Positions 18,907-26,505 of a stretch of 64,000 nucleotides of DNA are shown here, in pieces; the first letter of the stretch is position 1; each line of letters opens with the position of its first letter. The notes under the pieces were generated by a model that had not been told where the DNA came from, searched no databases, and saw only the letters and a program-made list of their open reading frames with translations. The DNA is from GCA-2687025 sp964473525 (lineage in GTDB: Bacteria > Poribacteria > WGA-4E > GCA-2687025). The translations under genes were made by a program, and so were the position numbers. Where the stretch lies: positions 160,818-224,817 of the forward strand of contig CAYYPK010000008.1 in the NCBI GenBank assembly GCA_964473525.1. The letters run 5' to 3'.

Positions 18907-19440
18907 ATGGTCGGAAGCACTGCCGGTCGGGTAAGCTACGCGAGGAGGGGCGACCCGGAGGCGATGACCTGGCTATGGGTGTTCGCGTTCGTCTTCGTGT
19001 CGCTGGAGGCCGTTCTCGGCCTCACAGCGTGGGACACGCAGACACCTTACACGCCGATGGTCGGTACCTGGCCCGTCTTGGTCGTCTTGGTCCCGCTGTA
19101 TTGGCGGGTTCGACCACGGGATTGCTGGCTGTCAGAGGACACGTTTGGCGCCCCGTCCGGCCCGGTTACGATGCGTGTCCCACTCACCGACATCGTGGCT
19201 GTCAGATGCGCGAAAGGACCTGTTCCTAGCGGTCTAGGTAGCGCTTTGCCCGCCCCGCAACTAACTATCCGCTGGCGAGGATCAGACCTGTTCATCTCGC
19301 CGCAACGCCCGTGGCAAGTGCTGCACGGCCTCGAGGCGCGATGCCCACATCTCGTGCTGGACGGGGCGGGACTACGCTTACGCGACCCAGTCGACTTGGG
19401 TGCGCCTCAGCGCGGCGAGGCAGTCGCACAGCCGGCGTAG
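18907..19440 (+). CDS. Small membrane protein with bacterial PH-like domain, array member 2
   Basis: 177 residues if started at ATG 18907 (MVGSTAGRVSYARRGDPEA). The open frame reaches back to 18814, but that part is Arg/Pro-rich and unlike its paralogs. Two hydrophobic helices occur at about 20-38 (MTWLWVFAFVFVSLEAVLGL) and 46-62 (VGTWPVLVVLVPLYW). The PH-like part runs DCWLSEDTFGAPSG, VTMRVPLTDIVAVRCAKG, LTIRWRGSDLFISP and then VLHGLEARCPHLVLDG. It is the most diverged of the four in the final helix (QVLHGLEARCP against FLRDLADRCP). The 197-nt gap to member 1 holds no other gene that I can support. Function is unknown. Confidence 0.7.
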   Translation: MVGSTAGRVSYARRGDPEAMTWLWVFAFVFVSLEAVLGLTAWDTQTPYTPMVGTWPVLVVLVPLYWRVRPRDCWLSEDTFGAPSGPVTMRVPLTDIVAVRCAKGPVPSGLGSALPAPQLTIRWRGSDLFISPQRPWQVLHGLEARCPHLVLDGAGLRLRDPVDLGAPQRGEAVAQPA

Positions 19441-19514
19441 CTGGCCGTAGTCGTCGGTGCGCAGGAGCTCGACCGCGCCCGCGCCCCCGGCGTCGCGCGT
19501 CAGACAGGAGGCCG

Positions 19515-20201
19515 ATGCAAAGCACAAGCCGCGACGCCGTGGTCGCGACATACGCAATTGAGTACGATCTCCGCAGCCAGCTGGTGGCCGGACTCTCCGC
19601 CGGAGCGTGGGTGCTCTACTGTGGGTGGTTGGCGTTCGAGGCCTTCATGGCGCCCGTGGGCACGTCAAGCGCCGTTGGTAAAGTCGCCCGTGTGCTCCTC
19701 TTCGCCGGCCTTGCCGTGACCTGGCTACACGCGCTCATCCGACCTCCCCACCGCAACACACGACATGCCGTGTCAGATAGCGCATTCAGCGTGGGGAAGG
19801 GGCCTCTGCGCGTCCGCATTCCTCTCGACTTGATCGAATCCGTGATGCCCGCGAGGGCCCGGCGAGTGGAGCGGCTGCACTCCGGGCCCATGGCCGGGGA
19901 AGGGCTCCGCGTCGCTGCTAGGGGAAGGCGGCGCTCAGCTTACATAACGCCCGAAGGTCGCGAAGCGTTCTTGAGCGATCTTGCAGCACGATGTCCGCGT
20001 TTGGCACTGCGTGCGACTTGTACGCTCCGCAGTCCGTGTATGGCGTCAAGCCCGTATCTCTCGCTGCGGGAGAGAGGCGCCGCCGTCGGGCCGCGCGTAG
20101 CCGAGGCAAGGCGACGACGACGCCGACCTGTGTCGGTTCCTCGGTGTGTACGCTCAACATGGACCGCGTCCAGAGGTGGTTCTGTCCAAGACCGAGGGTA
20201 G
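19515..20201 (+). CDS. Small membrane protein with bacterial PH-like domain and Arg-rich tail, array member 3
   Basis: 228 residues from ATG 19515, with AGGAGG only 3 nt upstream. The open frame starts at 19311, but that stretch is an Arg/Pro-rich shadow of member 2. Membrane helices are at about 25-45 (LVAGLSAGAWVLYCGWLAF) and 58-75 (VARVLLFAGLAVTWLHAL). The PH-like domain shows SDSAFSVGKGPLRVRIPLDL, IESVMPAR, LRVAARGRRRSAYITPEG and AFLSDLAARCPRLALR. Beyond that point, where its relatives stop within about 12 residues, it carries some 50 extra residues rich in Arg and Ser with no visible fold. The tail may be a read-on after loss of the original stop. It ends 4 nt before member 4 starts. Confidence 0.7.
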   Translation: MQSTSRDAVVATYAIEYDLRSQLVAGLSAGAWVLYCGWLAFEAFMAPVGTSSAVGKVARVLLFAGLAVTWLHALIRPPHRNTRHAVSDSAFSVGKGPLRVRIPLDLIESVMPARARRVERLHSGPMAGEGLRVAARGRRRSAYITPEGREAFLSDLAARCPRLALRATCTLRSPCMASSPYLSLRERGAAVGPRVAEARRRRRRPVSVPRCVRSTWTASRGGSVQDRG

Positions 20202-20205
20202 TACT

Positions 20206-20745
20206 ATGCCTCAGCAAGTCGCCGCGCCGACATATACCGCCCACCTGCCCAACGTGACCTATCCGCCTAGAAGGCACTGGGCCAGGGTAGTCCTTTGGGT
20301 CGTCCTATACATGCTTCCACCGTATCTGACCTTGGGCGGCGGGTTCTCGGCAGCGTGGTGGGAGGAGGCGTTTCGCCCTGATCCTGCTCCGCCAGTCCAC
20401 ATTGTTGCCATAGTGCTCGCCTTCGCGGGCGTGTCCGTCTTCCTCGCCGCGTGGCATATCGCCGGGCTCAGGTACCGGATATCGTACTGCACGCTTCACG
20501 TAGGCCGTCATCCGCTGGCGTGGGCGGTAGCACTCGACGACATCCAATCGGTGACACCCCGAAAGCGGCCTTTCTGGCCCACGATAGACGGATCGCTGGC
20601 GTGGCACGGCCTCGTCATCGAGCGGCGCGGGTCGAGCATGCCCGTGTTCATCTCCCCTCGGCTCCAAGGAGACTTCCTGCGCGATCTGGCTGACCGATGC
20701 CCACATATCGAGCTGCGCGACGGTGGCCTGGCGCCGCGGAAGTGA
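20206..20745 (+). CDS. Small membrane protein with bacterial PH-like domain, array member 4
   Basis: 179 residues from ATG 20206; an in-frame ATG at 20146 lies inside member 3 and is less likely. Helices are at about 28-48 (ARVVLWVVLYMLPPYLTLGG) and 67-87 (IVAIVLAFAGVSVFLAAWHI). The domain reads YRISYCTLHVGRHPLAWAVA, LDDIQSVTPRKRPF, LVIERRGSSMPVFISP and GDFLRDLADRCPHIELRDGG. The last helix is nearly identical to that of member 1, so members 1 and 4 are the closest pair at that end. Given the spacing of 4 nt, it is probably co-translated with member 3. argJ follows after about 206 nt and is probably a separate unit. Confidence 0.72.
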   Translation: MPQQVAAPTYTAHLPNVTYPPRRHWARVVLWVVLYMLPPYLTLGGGFSAAWWEEAFRPDPAPPVHIVAIVLAFAGVSVFLAAWHIAGLRYRISYCTLHVGRHPLAWAVALDDIQSVTPRKRPFWPTIDGSLAWHGLVIERRGSSMPVFISPRLQGDFLRDLADRCPHIELRDGGLAPRK

Positions 20746-20951
20746 CTTCGTGGAACGCGTTCGGGCGCTCGCCGCCCGACCCGAAGGCAAGCAACCGCGC
20801 GCCTGCCGATTGCCTTGCCGCGCGGCCTGGAGCCCACGATTGCGGCGCGTTGGAAACACCCTCGCGCATCGGATACACTTCCCCGCGTAAGCGCAGGTGT
20901 CAACTGTGTTTGCAGCGCGTCGCGCCCTCCCATTCCGCGAAGGATTCCACG

Positions 20952-22172
20952 GTGAGCGATCACGAGAAATGGACGGTCGTCGACGGTGGTGTATCGGCAG
21001 CCCAGGGGTTCACATCCGCTGGCGTCGAGGCGCGTATCCGTTACCGTGACCGCCCGGACCTCGGGATCATCCTCTGCTCCGAACGCGCCGCCGTCGCGGG
21101 AGTCTTCACGAAGAACCGGTTCGCCTCGCCAACGATCCAGCACGACCGCGAGCAGATCGAAAGCTCCGGTGGACATGCCCGCGCCGTCGTCGTGAACGCA
21201 GGCAACGCGAACGCGGCCACGGGCCCCAGGGGCTTGGCGGACGCGAAGGCGATGACGGACGCTACAGCCTCCGGCCTGGGAGTGCCAGCCGACGAGGCGC
21301 TGGTATCGTCCACAGGCGTGATCGGCGAGCATTTGCCGATGGACGCGGTGAACGCTGGCATCGACGCGGCAGTTGCCGTAGTGAAGTCCTGCGGCAACGG
21401 CGACTTCGCGCGCTGCATCATGACGACCGATACCGTGACAAAGGAGTACGCCGTCGAGATCGCCGTGAATGGCGAGCCCGTGCGCGTAGGTGGATGCAGC
21501 AAGGGCTCTGGCATGATCGCTCCCAACATGGCGACGATGCTCGGGTTCGTCACGACGGACGCCGCCATTGAGCCGACGCTGCTGCAACAGATGTTGCGGC
21601 GCGCCGTGGCGCGCTCCTTCAACCGCATCAGCGTGGACGGCGACGAAAGCACGAACGACACTGTGTTCCTTATGGCGTCGGGCCTCTCGCAGCCCATCGA
21701 GACGCACACGGAAGCGGCGCGTCAGTTTGAGGCGGCGCTCGAGCAGGTGTGCCAGGAACTCGCCAAGAAGATCGCGCGCGACGGCGAGGGCGCGACACGG
21801 CTGATCGAAGTCCACGTGACGGGCGCCAGAAGCGAGGAAGACGCCGAACGCGCCGCGCGCGCCGTCGCGGAGTCCAGCCTGGTCAAGACCGCCGTCTACG
21901 GTGAGGACGCGAACTGGGGCCGCATCGCCTGCGCCCTGGGGTATTCCGGCGCGGAATTCGCGCAGGAGAACGTGTCTATCGGGATCGGCGCCATCGCACT
22001 CGTGGGTGGCGGCGCGCCACTGGAGTATTCCGAAGACGAGGCCACCGAGCAGCTCAAGACGGACCCCGTGCGCATCGTGGCGGACCTTGGAGCCGGTTCG
22101 GGCGAGGCGACCTTCTGGTCGTGTGACTTGACCGAGGGGTACATCGAAGAGAACGCGTCGTACCGGTCGTAG
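20952..22172 (+). CDS. argJ: Bifunctional ornithine acetyltransferase / N-acetylglutamate synthase
   Basis: 406 residues from GTG 20952, with GAAGGA 7-8 nt upstream; the longer open frame from 20697 overlaps PH member 4 and is not conserved. ArgJ moves the acetyl group from N-acetylornithine to glutamate, closing the arginine acetyl cycle, and can make N-acetylglutamate from acetyl-CoA. The self-cleavage site is clear in KGSGMIAPNMATMLGF, with nucleophile Thr195 after Ala194. The oxyanion pair is in SSTGVIGE (Thr121, Gly122). EDANWGRIACALGYSGA and the C-terminal YIEENASYRS are also typical. argB begins 28 nt downstream and argD 49 nt after that, forming an argJBD operon. Confidence 0.97.
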   Translation: MSDHEKWTVVDGGVSAAQGFTSAGVEARIRYRDRPDLGIILCSERAAVAGVFTKNRFASPTIQHDREQIESSGGHARAVVVNAGNANAATGPRGLADAKAMTDATASGLGVPADEALVSSTGVIGEHLPMDAVNAGIDAAVAVVKSCGNGDFARCIMTTDTVTKEYAVEIAVNGEPVRVGGCSKGSGMIAPNMATMLGFVTTDAAIEPTLLQQMLRRAVARSFNRISVDGDESTNDTVFLMASGLSQPIETHTEAARQFEAALEQVCQELAKKIARDGEGATRLIEVHVTGARSEEDAERAARAVAESSLVKTAVYGEDANWGRIACALGYSGAEFAQENVSIGIGAIALVGGGAPLEYSEDEATEQLKTDPVRIVADLGAGSGEATFWSCDLTEGYIEENASYRS

Positions 22173-22200
22173 GCGCGTCGCTGGGAGCAACAGACCGAGA

Positions 22201-23103
22201 ATGCCTGCCGACATGGAAGCCCTGCAACAGCGCGCCGAGATCCTAACCGAGGCGCTGCCTTACATCCGCGAGTTCGCCGGTCAGACCATCGTCGTGAAGT
22301 ACGGCGGTCACGCGATGGCGGACGAGCGCCTCAAGCGCGACGTGATGTCCGACCTCATCCTGATGAAGTACGTCGGCATGAAGCCCGTGCTCGTCCACGG
22401 AGGCGGGCCTCAGATAAACGCCCTCCTGGAACGGGTCGGCAAGACGTCCGAATTCGTCAACGGCCTGCGGGTCACCGACGAAGACACCGTGTTTCTAGCG
22501 GAGATGGCGCTCGTCGGGCAAGTCAACCGCGAAATCGTGGGCATGCTGAACCATCTAGGCGCCAGCGCGGTGGGGCTCAGCGGCAAGGACGCCAACCTCA
22601 TCCAGGCGCGCAAGCTCTACGCGCGCGTCAGGGAGGGCGAGGACGAGGGCGAGCCGCTGGACATCGGGTTCGTGGGTGAGATAACCCGCGTCAACTCGCA
22701 CATCATCACGGTGTTGGAGTCCGAGGGCTTCATCCCCGTCATCGCGGGGACCGGTGTCGGCGAGGGTGGCGAGACGTACAACATCAACGCCGATACGGTC
22801 GCTGGAGCCGTAGCAGCGGCGCTAAGCGCCGCCAAGTTGATCCTCCTGAGCGACATCCGCGGCGTCCTGCGCGACCAGGACGATCCGGGATCACTGATGT
22901 CGTCCATCCGGGCGGCGGACGTGCCCGGGCTCCGCGAACAGAGCGTCTTCAGCGCCGGTATGATTCCCAAGATCGAGGCGTGTGTCACCGCGCTGGAGGG
23001 CGGCGTGCGCAAGGCGCACATCATCGACGGGCGCATCTCGCACTCCCTACTCCACGAAGTGTTCACCGACGACGGCATAGGCACGCAGCTCACGAGAGAC
23101 TGA
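22201..23103 (+). CDS. argB: Acetylglutamate kinase
   Basis: 300 residues from ATG 22201. ArgB phosphorylates the gamma-carboxylate of N-acetylglutamate, the second arginine step, in the cytoplasm. The amino-acid-kinase fold is shown by IVVKYGGHAMADERLKRDV, LVHGGGPQINALLERVG, FVNGLRVTDEDTV and LSGKDANLIQA. Further on come GTGVGEGGETYNINADTVAG and LLSDIRGVLRD. The stretch GMIPKIEACVTALEGGVRKA holds the Lys and substrate-loop residues and, with the N-terminal helix, resembles arginine-sensitive forms. Feedback inhibition by arginine is therefore possible. Length is normal for the family. It sits between argJ and argD. Confidence 0.97.
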   Translation: MPADMEALQQRAEILTEALPYIREFAGQTIVVKYGGHAMADERLKRDVMSDLILMKYVGMKPVLVHGGGPQINALLERVGKTSEFVNGLRVTDEDTVFLAEMALVGQVNREIVGMLNHLGASAVGLSGKDANLIQARKLYARVREGEDEGEPLDIGFVGEITRVNSHIITVLESEGFIPVIAGTGVGEGGETYNINADTVAGAVAAALSAAKLILLSDIRGVLRDQDDPGSLMSSIRAADVPGLREQSVFSAGMIPKIEACVTALEGGVRKAHIIDGRISHSLLHEVFTDDGIGTQLTRD

Positions 23104-23152
23104 CGGACGACCACCGACGACCAGCGGCGCCCAACCGGATGAGGCACAGTCC

Positions 23153-24349
23153 ATGACGAACGCATCGATCAAGGCCGAGGCCACCAAGTACATCATCAAC
23201 ACGTATGGGGAGGCCCGCACGCTGGCGTTCGTGAAGGGCGAGGGAGCCTACGTGTGGGACGCCGACGGGACGCGTTACCTCGACTTCCTCGGTGGCATCG
23301 CCGTAAACGCGCTTGGACACTGCCACCCGACGGTCGTGGACGCGATCACGGAGCAGGCGAAGACGCTACTCCACTGCTCGAACCTCTACTACATTGAGCC
23401 GCAGGTGAGGCTGGCGAAGCTGCTCGCCGAGAACTCTTTCGCGGACAAGTCCTTCTTCTGCAACAGCGGGGCGGAGGCGAACGAGTCCGCCATCAAGCTC
23501 GCCCGCAAGTACGCGCAGGACCAGGGACACGCCGGCAAGTACGAGATCATCACCATGAACGAGTCGTTCCATGGGCGGACCATGGCGACCATCACGGCGA
23601 CCGCGCAGCCGCGGTACCACGCCGGGTTCGAGCCGATGCTCGAAGGGTTCACGTACGTTCCCTATAACGACCTCGACGCCGTCCGCGCAGCCGCCAGCGA
23701 CAAGACGTGCGCGATACTCGTCGAGCCGATTCAGTCGGAGGGCGGCGTAAACGTCGCCGAGGACGGCTACCTCGAAGGTTTGCGCGAAATCGCCGACGCC
23801 AACGACGCGTTGCTGATGTACGACGAAGTGCAGACGGCGATGGGCAGGCTGGGAACTCTTTGGGGGTACGAGTCATTCGGAGTGACCCCCGACGTCGTTA
23901 CAATGGCGAAGGCGTTGGGTGGCGGCGCGCCGATTGGCGCCCTGCTGACGACGGACGCGATCTCGCAGAGCCTCGGGCCGGGAACGCACGCGTCGACGTT
24001 TGGCGGCAATCCGCTCGTGACAGCCGCCGCTCACGCGACGCTGAAGACGATTCTCGACGAGGACATCGTCTCGCACGTCGCGAAGATGGGCGCCTACCTC
24101 GAAGCGGGCATGCTGGGGTTGGGCGACGAATTCGACTGCATCACGCAGGTGCGTGGACGAGGCCTTCTGAGGGGTCTGGAGGTCACGATCGACGGCAACC
24201 CGGTCGCGGCGAAGTGCATCGAGAACGGGCTTATCACCATATGCACGAACCACAACGTCCTGCGGTTCCTGCCGCCGCTGAACATCGAAGAGGCGCACGT
24301 GGACGAAGCCGTGGAGATCGTCCGCAAGTCGCTCCGCGACGCCGCGTGA
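23153..24349 (+). CDS. argD: Acetylornithine aminotransferase
   Basis: 398 residues from ATG 23153. This PLP enzyme converts N-acetylglutamate semialdehyde to N-acetylornithine, and some homologs also serve lysine synthesis. Family marks are YVWDADGTRYLDFLGGIAV, FFCNSGAEANESAIKLAR, PIQSEGGVNVAED and LLMYDEVQTAMGRLG. The PLP-binding stretch is VVTMAKALGGGAPIGALL, with the Schiff-base Lys in MAKALGGG. THASTFGGNPLV follows. It is the third gene of the argJBD cluster. argC, argF, argG and argH are not in this window. Confidence 0.96.
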   Translation: MTNASIKAEATKYIINTYGEARTLAFVKGEGAYVWDADGTRYLDFLGGIAVNALGHCHPTVVDAITEQAKTLLHCSNLYYIEPQVRLAKLLAENSFADKSFFCNSGAEANESAIKLARKYAQDQGHAGKYEIITMNESFHGRTMATITATAQPRYHAGFEPMLEGFTYVPYNDLDAVRAAASDKTCAILVEPIQSEGGVNVAEDGYLEGLREIADANDALLMYDEVQTAMGRLGTLWGYESFGVTPDVVTMAKALGGGAPIGALLTTDAISQSLGPGTHASTFGGNPLVTAAAHATLKTILDEDIVSHVAKMGAYLEAGMLGLGDEFDCITQVRGRGLLRGLEVTIDGNPVAAKCIENGLITICTNHNVLRFLPPLNIEEAHVDEAVEIVRKSLRDAA

Positions 24350-24404
24350 GGCCCCTGGGAGCGACGGCTTACCCAGATGTCGCGACGCGCCAGGCCACGC
24401 GAAT

Positions 24405-24440
24405 CCCTTCCCCTAGCAGGGGAAGGTTAGGATGGGGTCG
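24405..24440 (+). repeat. Hairpin repeat, copy 1
   Basis: Perfect 9-bp arms CCTTCCCCT (24406-24414) and AGGGGAAGG (24418-24426) around AGC, followed by the constant 3' part TTAGGATGGGGTCGG. It lies between argD and htrA, ending 16 nt before the htrA start. Copies 2 and 3 share stem and tail. Confidence 0.8.
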
Positions 24441-24456
24441 GATTCCCACACGCGTC

Positions 24457-25752
24457 TTGATATGCCTGCTGTCCGCGTTTCTGCTAGTCGCAACTGGGGT
24501 CGTCACTGCCTCCGCGTCGCCTCAGGACGACGTCGCGCTGTCCCGCGAGAATGCGCTGGTCCGCGCCATCGACCGCGCTAGCCCTGCGGTCGTGAACATC
24601 AACTCCACGCGCATCCGCCGGCAGCGGGTGCACACGTTCTTCGACTGGTTCGAGCCGCGCACGCGGACCCGTGAGCGTCGGTACCGCAGCCTCGGCTCCG
24701 GCGCCGTGTTCGACGCCAAGAACGGGTACGTCCTGACCAATCAGCACGTCATTCAGGGCGCGGACGAGATCGAAGTTCGTCTCCAGGATGGTCGTGAGTT
24801 CCAGGCAGAGGTCGTGGGATCGGACCGCTTCTCGGACCTCGCGGTACTGAAGATCGACGGCAAGGACTTGCCCCAGGTCGAGTTGGGATCCTCCAACGAT
24901 CTACGCATCGGCGAGTGGGCCATCGCCATCGGCAACCCGTTCGGGCAGATGGTGCGCGACCGCAAGCCGACCGTGACCGTGGGTGTCATCAGCGCCACTG
25001 ATCGGGCCGTTACGGTAGGTGAGCGGACGTACACGAGCCTCATTCAGACGGACGCGGCCGTGAACCCAGGCAATAGCGGAGGGCCGTTGGTCAACGCCGC
25101 GGGTCAGGTCGTGGGGGTGAACACGTTCATCTTCACCGAGAGCGGCGGCTCGCACGGGGTCAACTTCGCCATCAGCATCGACGTGGCGCGCAGGATCATG
25201 GCGGAGCTCATCGACAACGGCCGCGTCGTCGAGGCGTGGATGGGAATGAACTACGCCGACGTCGGCGAGGAGAACGCGGACGGAGCGATTATCACCTACG
25301 TGCAGCCTGGTGGCCCCGCCGACGATTCAGGGCTGGAGGCCGGCGACATCATCACCGAGTTGGATGGCCATAAGGTGTACAGCCGGCGGGACGCGTTCAG
25401 CGTGTTGCGGCTCACTCACAAGGACAGCAAAGCCCCGCTCACATATGTCCGAGGACGGAAGACGCGCGAGGCGACGCTGGTCGCTGGCGCCGAGCCGAAC
25501 GCGTACTCATTCTACGGGGCGTACATCGGCGACGCGGGGCAGTCGAGCGGCGCCGTCGTGGAGCGCATACAGCGTGACACCGTGTTCGAGCACGTGCTCC
25601 AAGCGGACGACGTGATCTATCGGATATCGAACGTGAACATCGAAGAGGCAGCCGATCTGCGCGCCATCGCCAACCAGATAGAGCCTGGCAGCGGCGTACG
25701 GCTCTACTTCGTCCGACACGGTCAGCGGCACTACTACGACTTCTCTATCTGA
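24457..25752 (+). CDS. htrA: HtrA/DegP-like periplasmic serine protease with PDZ domains
   Basis: A trypsin-like protease of about 431 residues. I place the start at TTG 24457, directly before a signal peptide (MICLLSAFLLVATGVVTASA). The frame is open far upstream, but that part is antisense-like shadow of argD plus a hairpin repeat, and it has no ATG/GTG start. The catalytic triad is complete: His97 in TNQHVIQ, Asp127 in RFSDLAVLKI, Ser207 in NPGNSGGPLV. Residues about 250-340 form a PDZ domain (VQPGGPADDSGLEAGDIITE), and a second, weaker PDZ follows (VLQADDVIYRISNVNIEEA). HtrA proteases degrade or refold damaged envelope proteins. A TPR protein and a membrane protein follow closely. Confidence 0.88.
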   Translation: MICLLSAFLLVATGVVTASASPQDDVALSRENALVRAIDRASPAVVNINSTRIRRQRVHTFFDWFEPRTRTRERRYRSLGSGAVFDAKNGYVLTNQHVIQGADEIEVRLQDGREFQAEVVGSDRFSDLAVLKIDGKDLPQVELGSSNDLRIGEWAIAIGNPFGQMVRDRKPTVTVGVISATDRAVTVGERTYTSLIQTDAAVNPGNSGGPLVNAAGQVVGVNTFIFTESGGSHGVNFAISIDVARRIMAELIDNGRVVEAWMGMNYADVGEENADGAIITYVQPGGPADDSGLEAGDIITELDGHKVYSRRDAFSVLRLTHKDSKAPLTYVRGRKTREATLVAGAEPNAYSFYGAYIGDAGQSSGAVVERIQRDTVFEHVLQADDVIYRISNVNIEEAADLRAIANQIEPGSGVRLYFVRHGQRHYYDFSI

Positions 25753-25785
25753 CGTGGCACTCACGGCTAGGGAGGGGCGGAAACG

Positions 25786-26505
25786 ATGAAGCTTGCGTAC
25801 GGCATACTCGGCGTGTTCGTGGTGATCGTGGCACTGTGGATGTGGCAGGTGCGGCCGGAGGTCGTGAAGCAGGACGTCACCGACCCCGGCGGCCCGAACG
25901 TCATGTACAACCAGGCGAAGACCGTCGCCGACCTGCGCTTCTCACAGGCGCAGAACAACGGCAAGTGGGATGTCGCCATCGCGGCGTACACGGACGCCAT
26001 CTCCATCCGCCCGGAGAACTCGGAAGCGCAGAACGACCTCGGCGCGTCCTACTACCAGAAGGCGCTTGGGCTGTTGGGAGACCCGATAGAGGAGGATCTA
26101 CGGGCGTATAGCTCGGATCCGAAGGACTCCATCGACTACATTCACGAGCGCCTGGGCGAGGGCGGCAAGTACACTTGGGAGGTGAACGACGACGTCATGC
26201 TCCTCCTCGAGGACTACATCGCCGAGCACCAGAACTTCCTATACGCCCGGACCCCCGTGGGCATGTACCATCAGGTGACATTCATCAGTGGCGCCGCCGT
26301 GCCGGCGCTCAAGCTGGCGGAGATCCACCTGCGCCGGTCGATGGACATCAAGCCGGACTACGCCCCGGCGTACAGGAATCTCGGGGCGATGTACATTACC
26401 CAAGGCCGGCTAAGAGGCGGCACGGACATACTCGATCAGGCGCTGCAACTGGAGCCGGGTGACAGCGAACTCTACCAATACATCCAGCAGCTCAAGGGCT
26501 ATTAG
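25786..26505 (+). CDS. Membrane-anchored TPR protein
   Basis: 239 residues from ATG 25786, preceded by GGGAGGGGCGG. One N-terminal membrane helix (LAYGILGVFVVIVALWMW) anchors a domain of TPR units: WDVAIAAYTDAISIRPENSEAQNDLG, and later LKLAEIHLRRSMDIKPDY followed by APAYRNLGAMYITQGRLRGG. A non-TPR insert lies between them (about residues 95-165, LLLEDYIAEHQNF). TPR arrays bind partner proteins. The position right behind htrA (33 nt) suggests an envelope role, but that is inference. The next gene's start lies inside this gene's 3' end. Confidence 0.8.
   Translation: MKLAYGILGVFVVIVALWMWQVRPEVVKQDVTDPGGPNVMYNQAKTVADLRFSQAQNNGKWDVAIAAYTDAISIRPENSEAQNDLGASYYQKALGLLGDPIEEDLRAYSSDPKDSIDYIHERLGEGGKYTWEVNDDVMLLLEDYIAEHQNFLYARTPVGMYHQVTFISGAAVPALKLAEIHLRRSMDIKPDYAPAYRNLGAMYITQGRLRGGTDILDQALQLEPGDSELYQYIQQLKGY

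Noticed and set aside
23707..24456. N-terminal extension of the htrA frame through argD
   Set aside because: The extension is Arg-rich shadow of argD and runs through the hairpin repeat; the signal peptide begins only after 24456.
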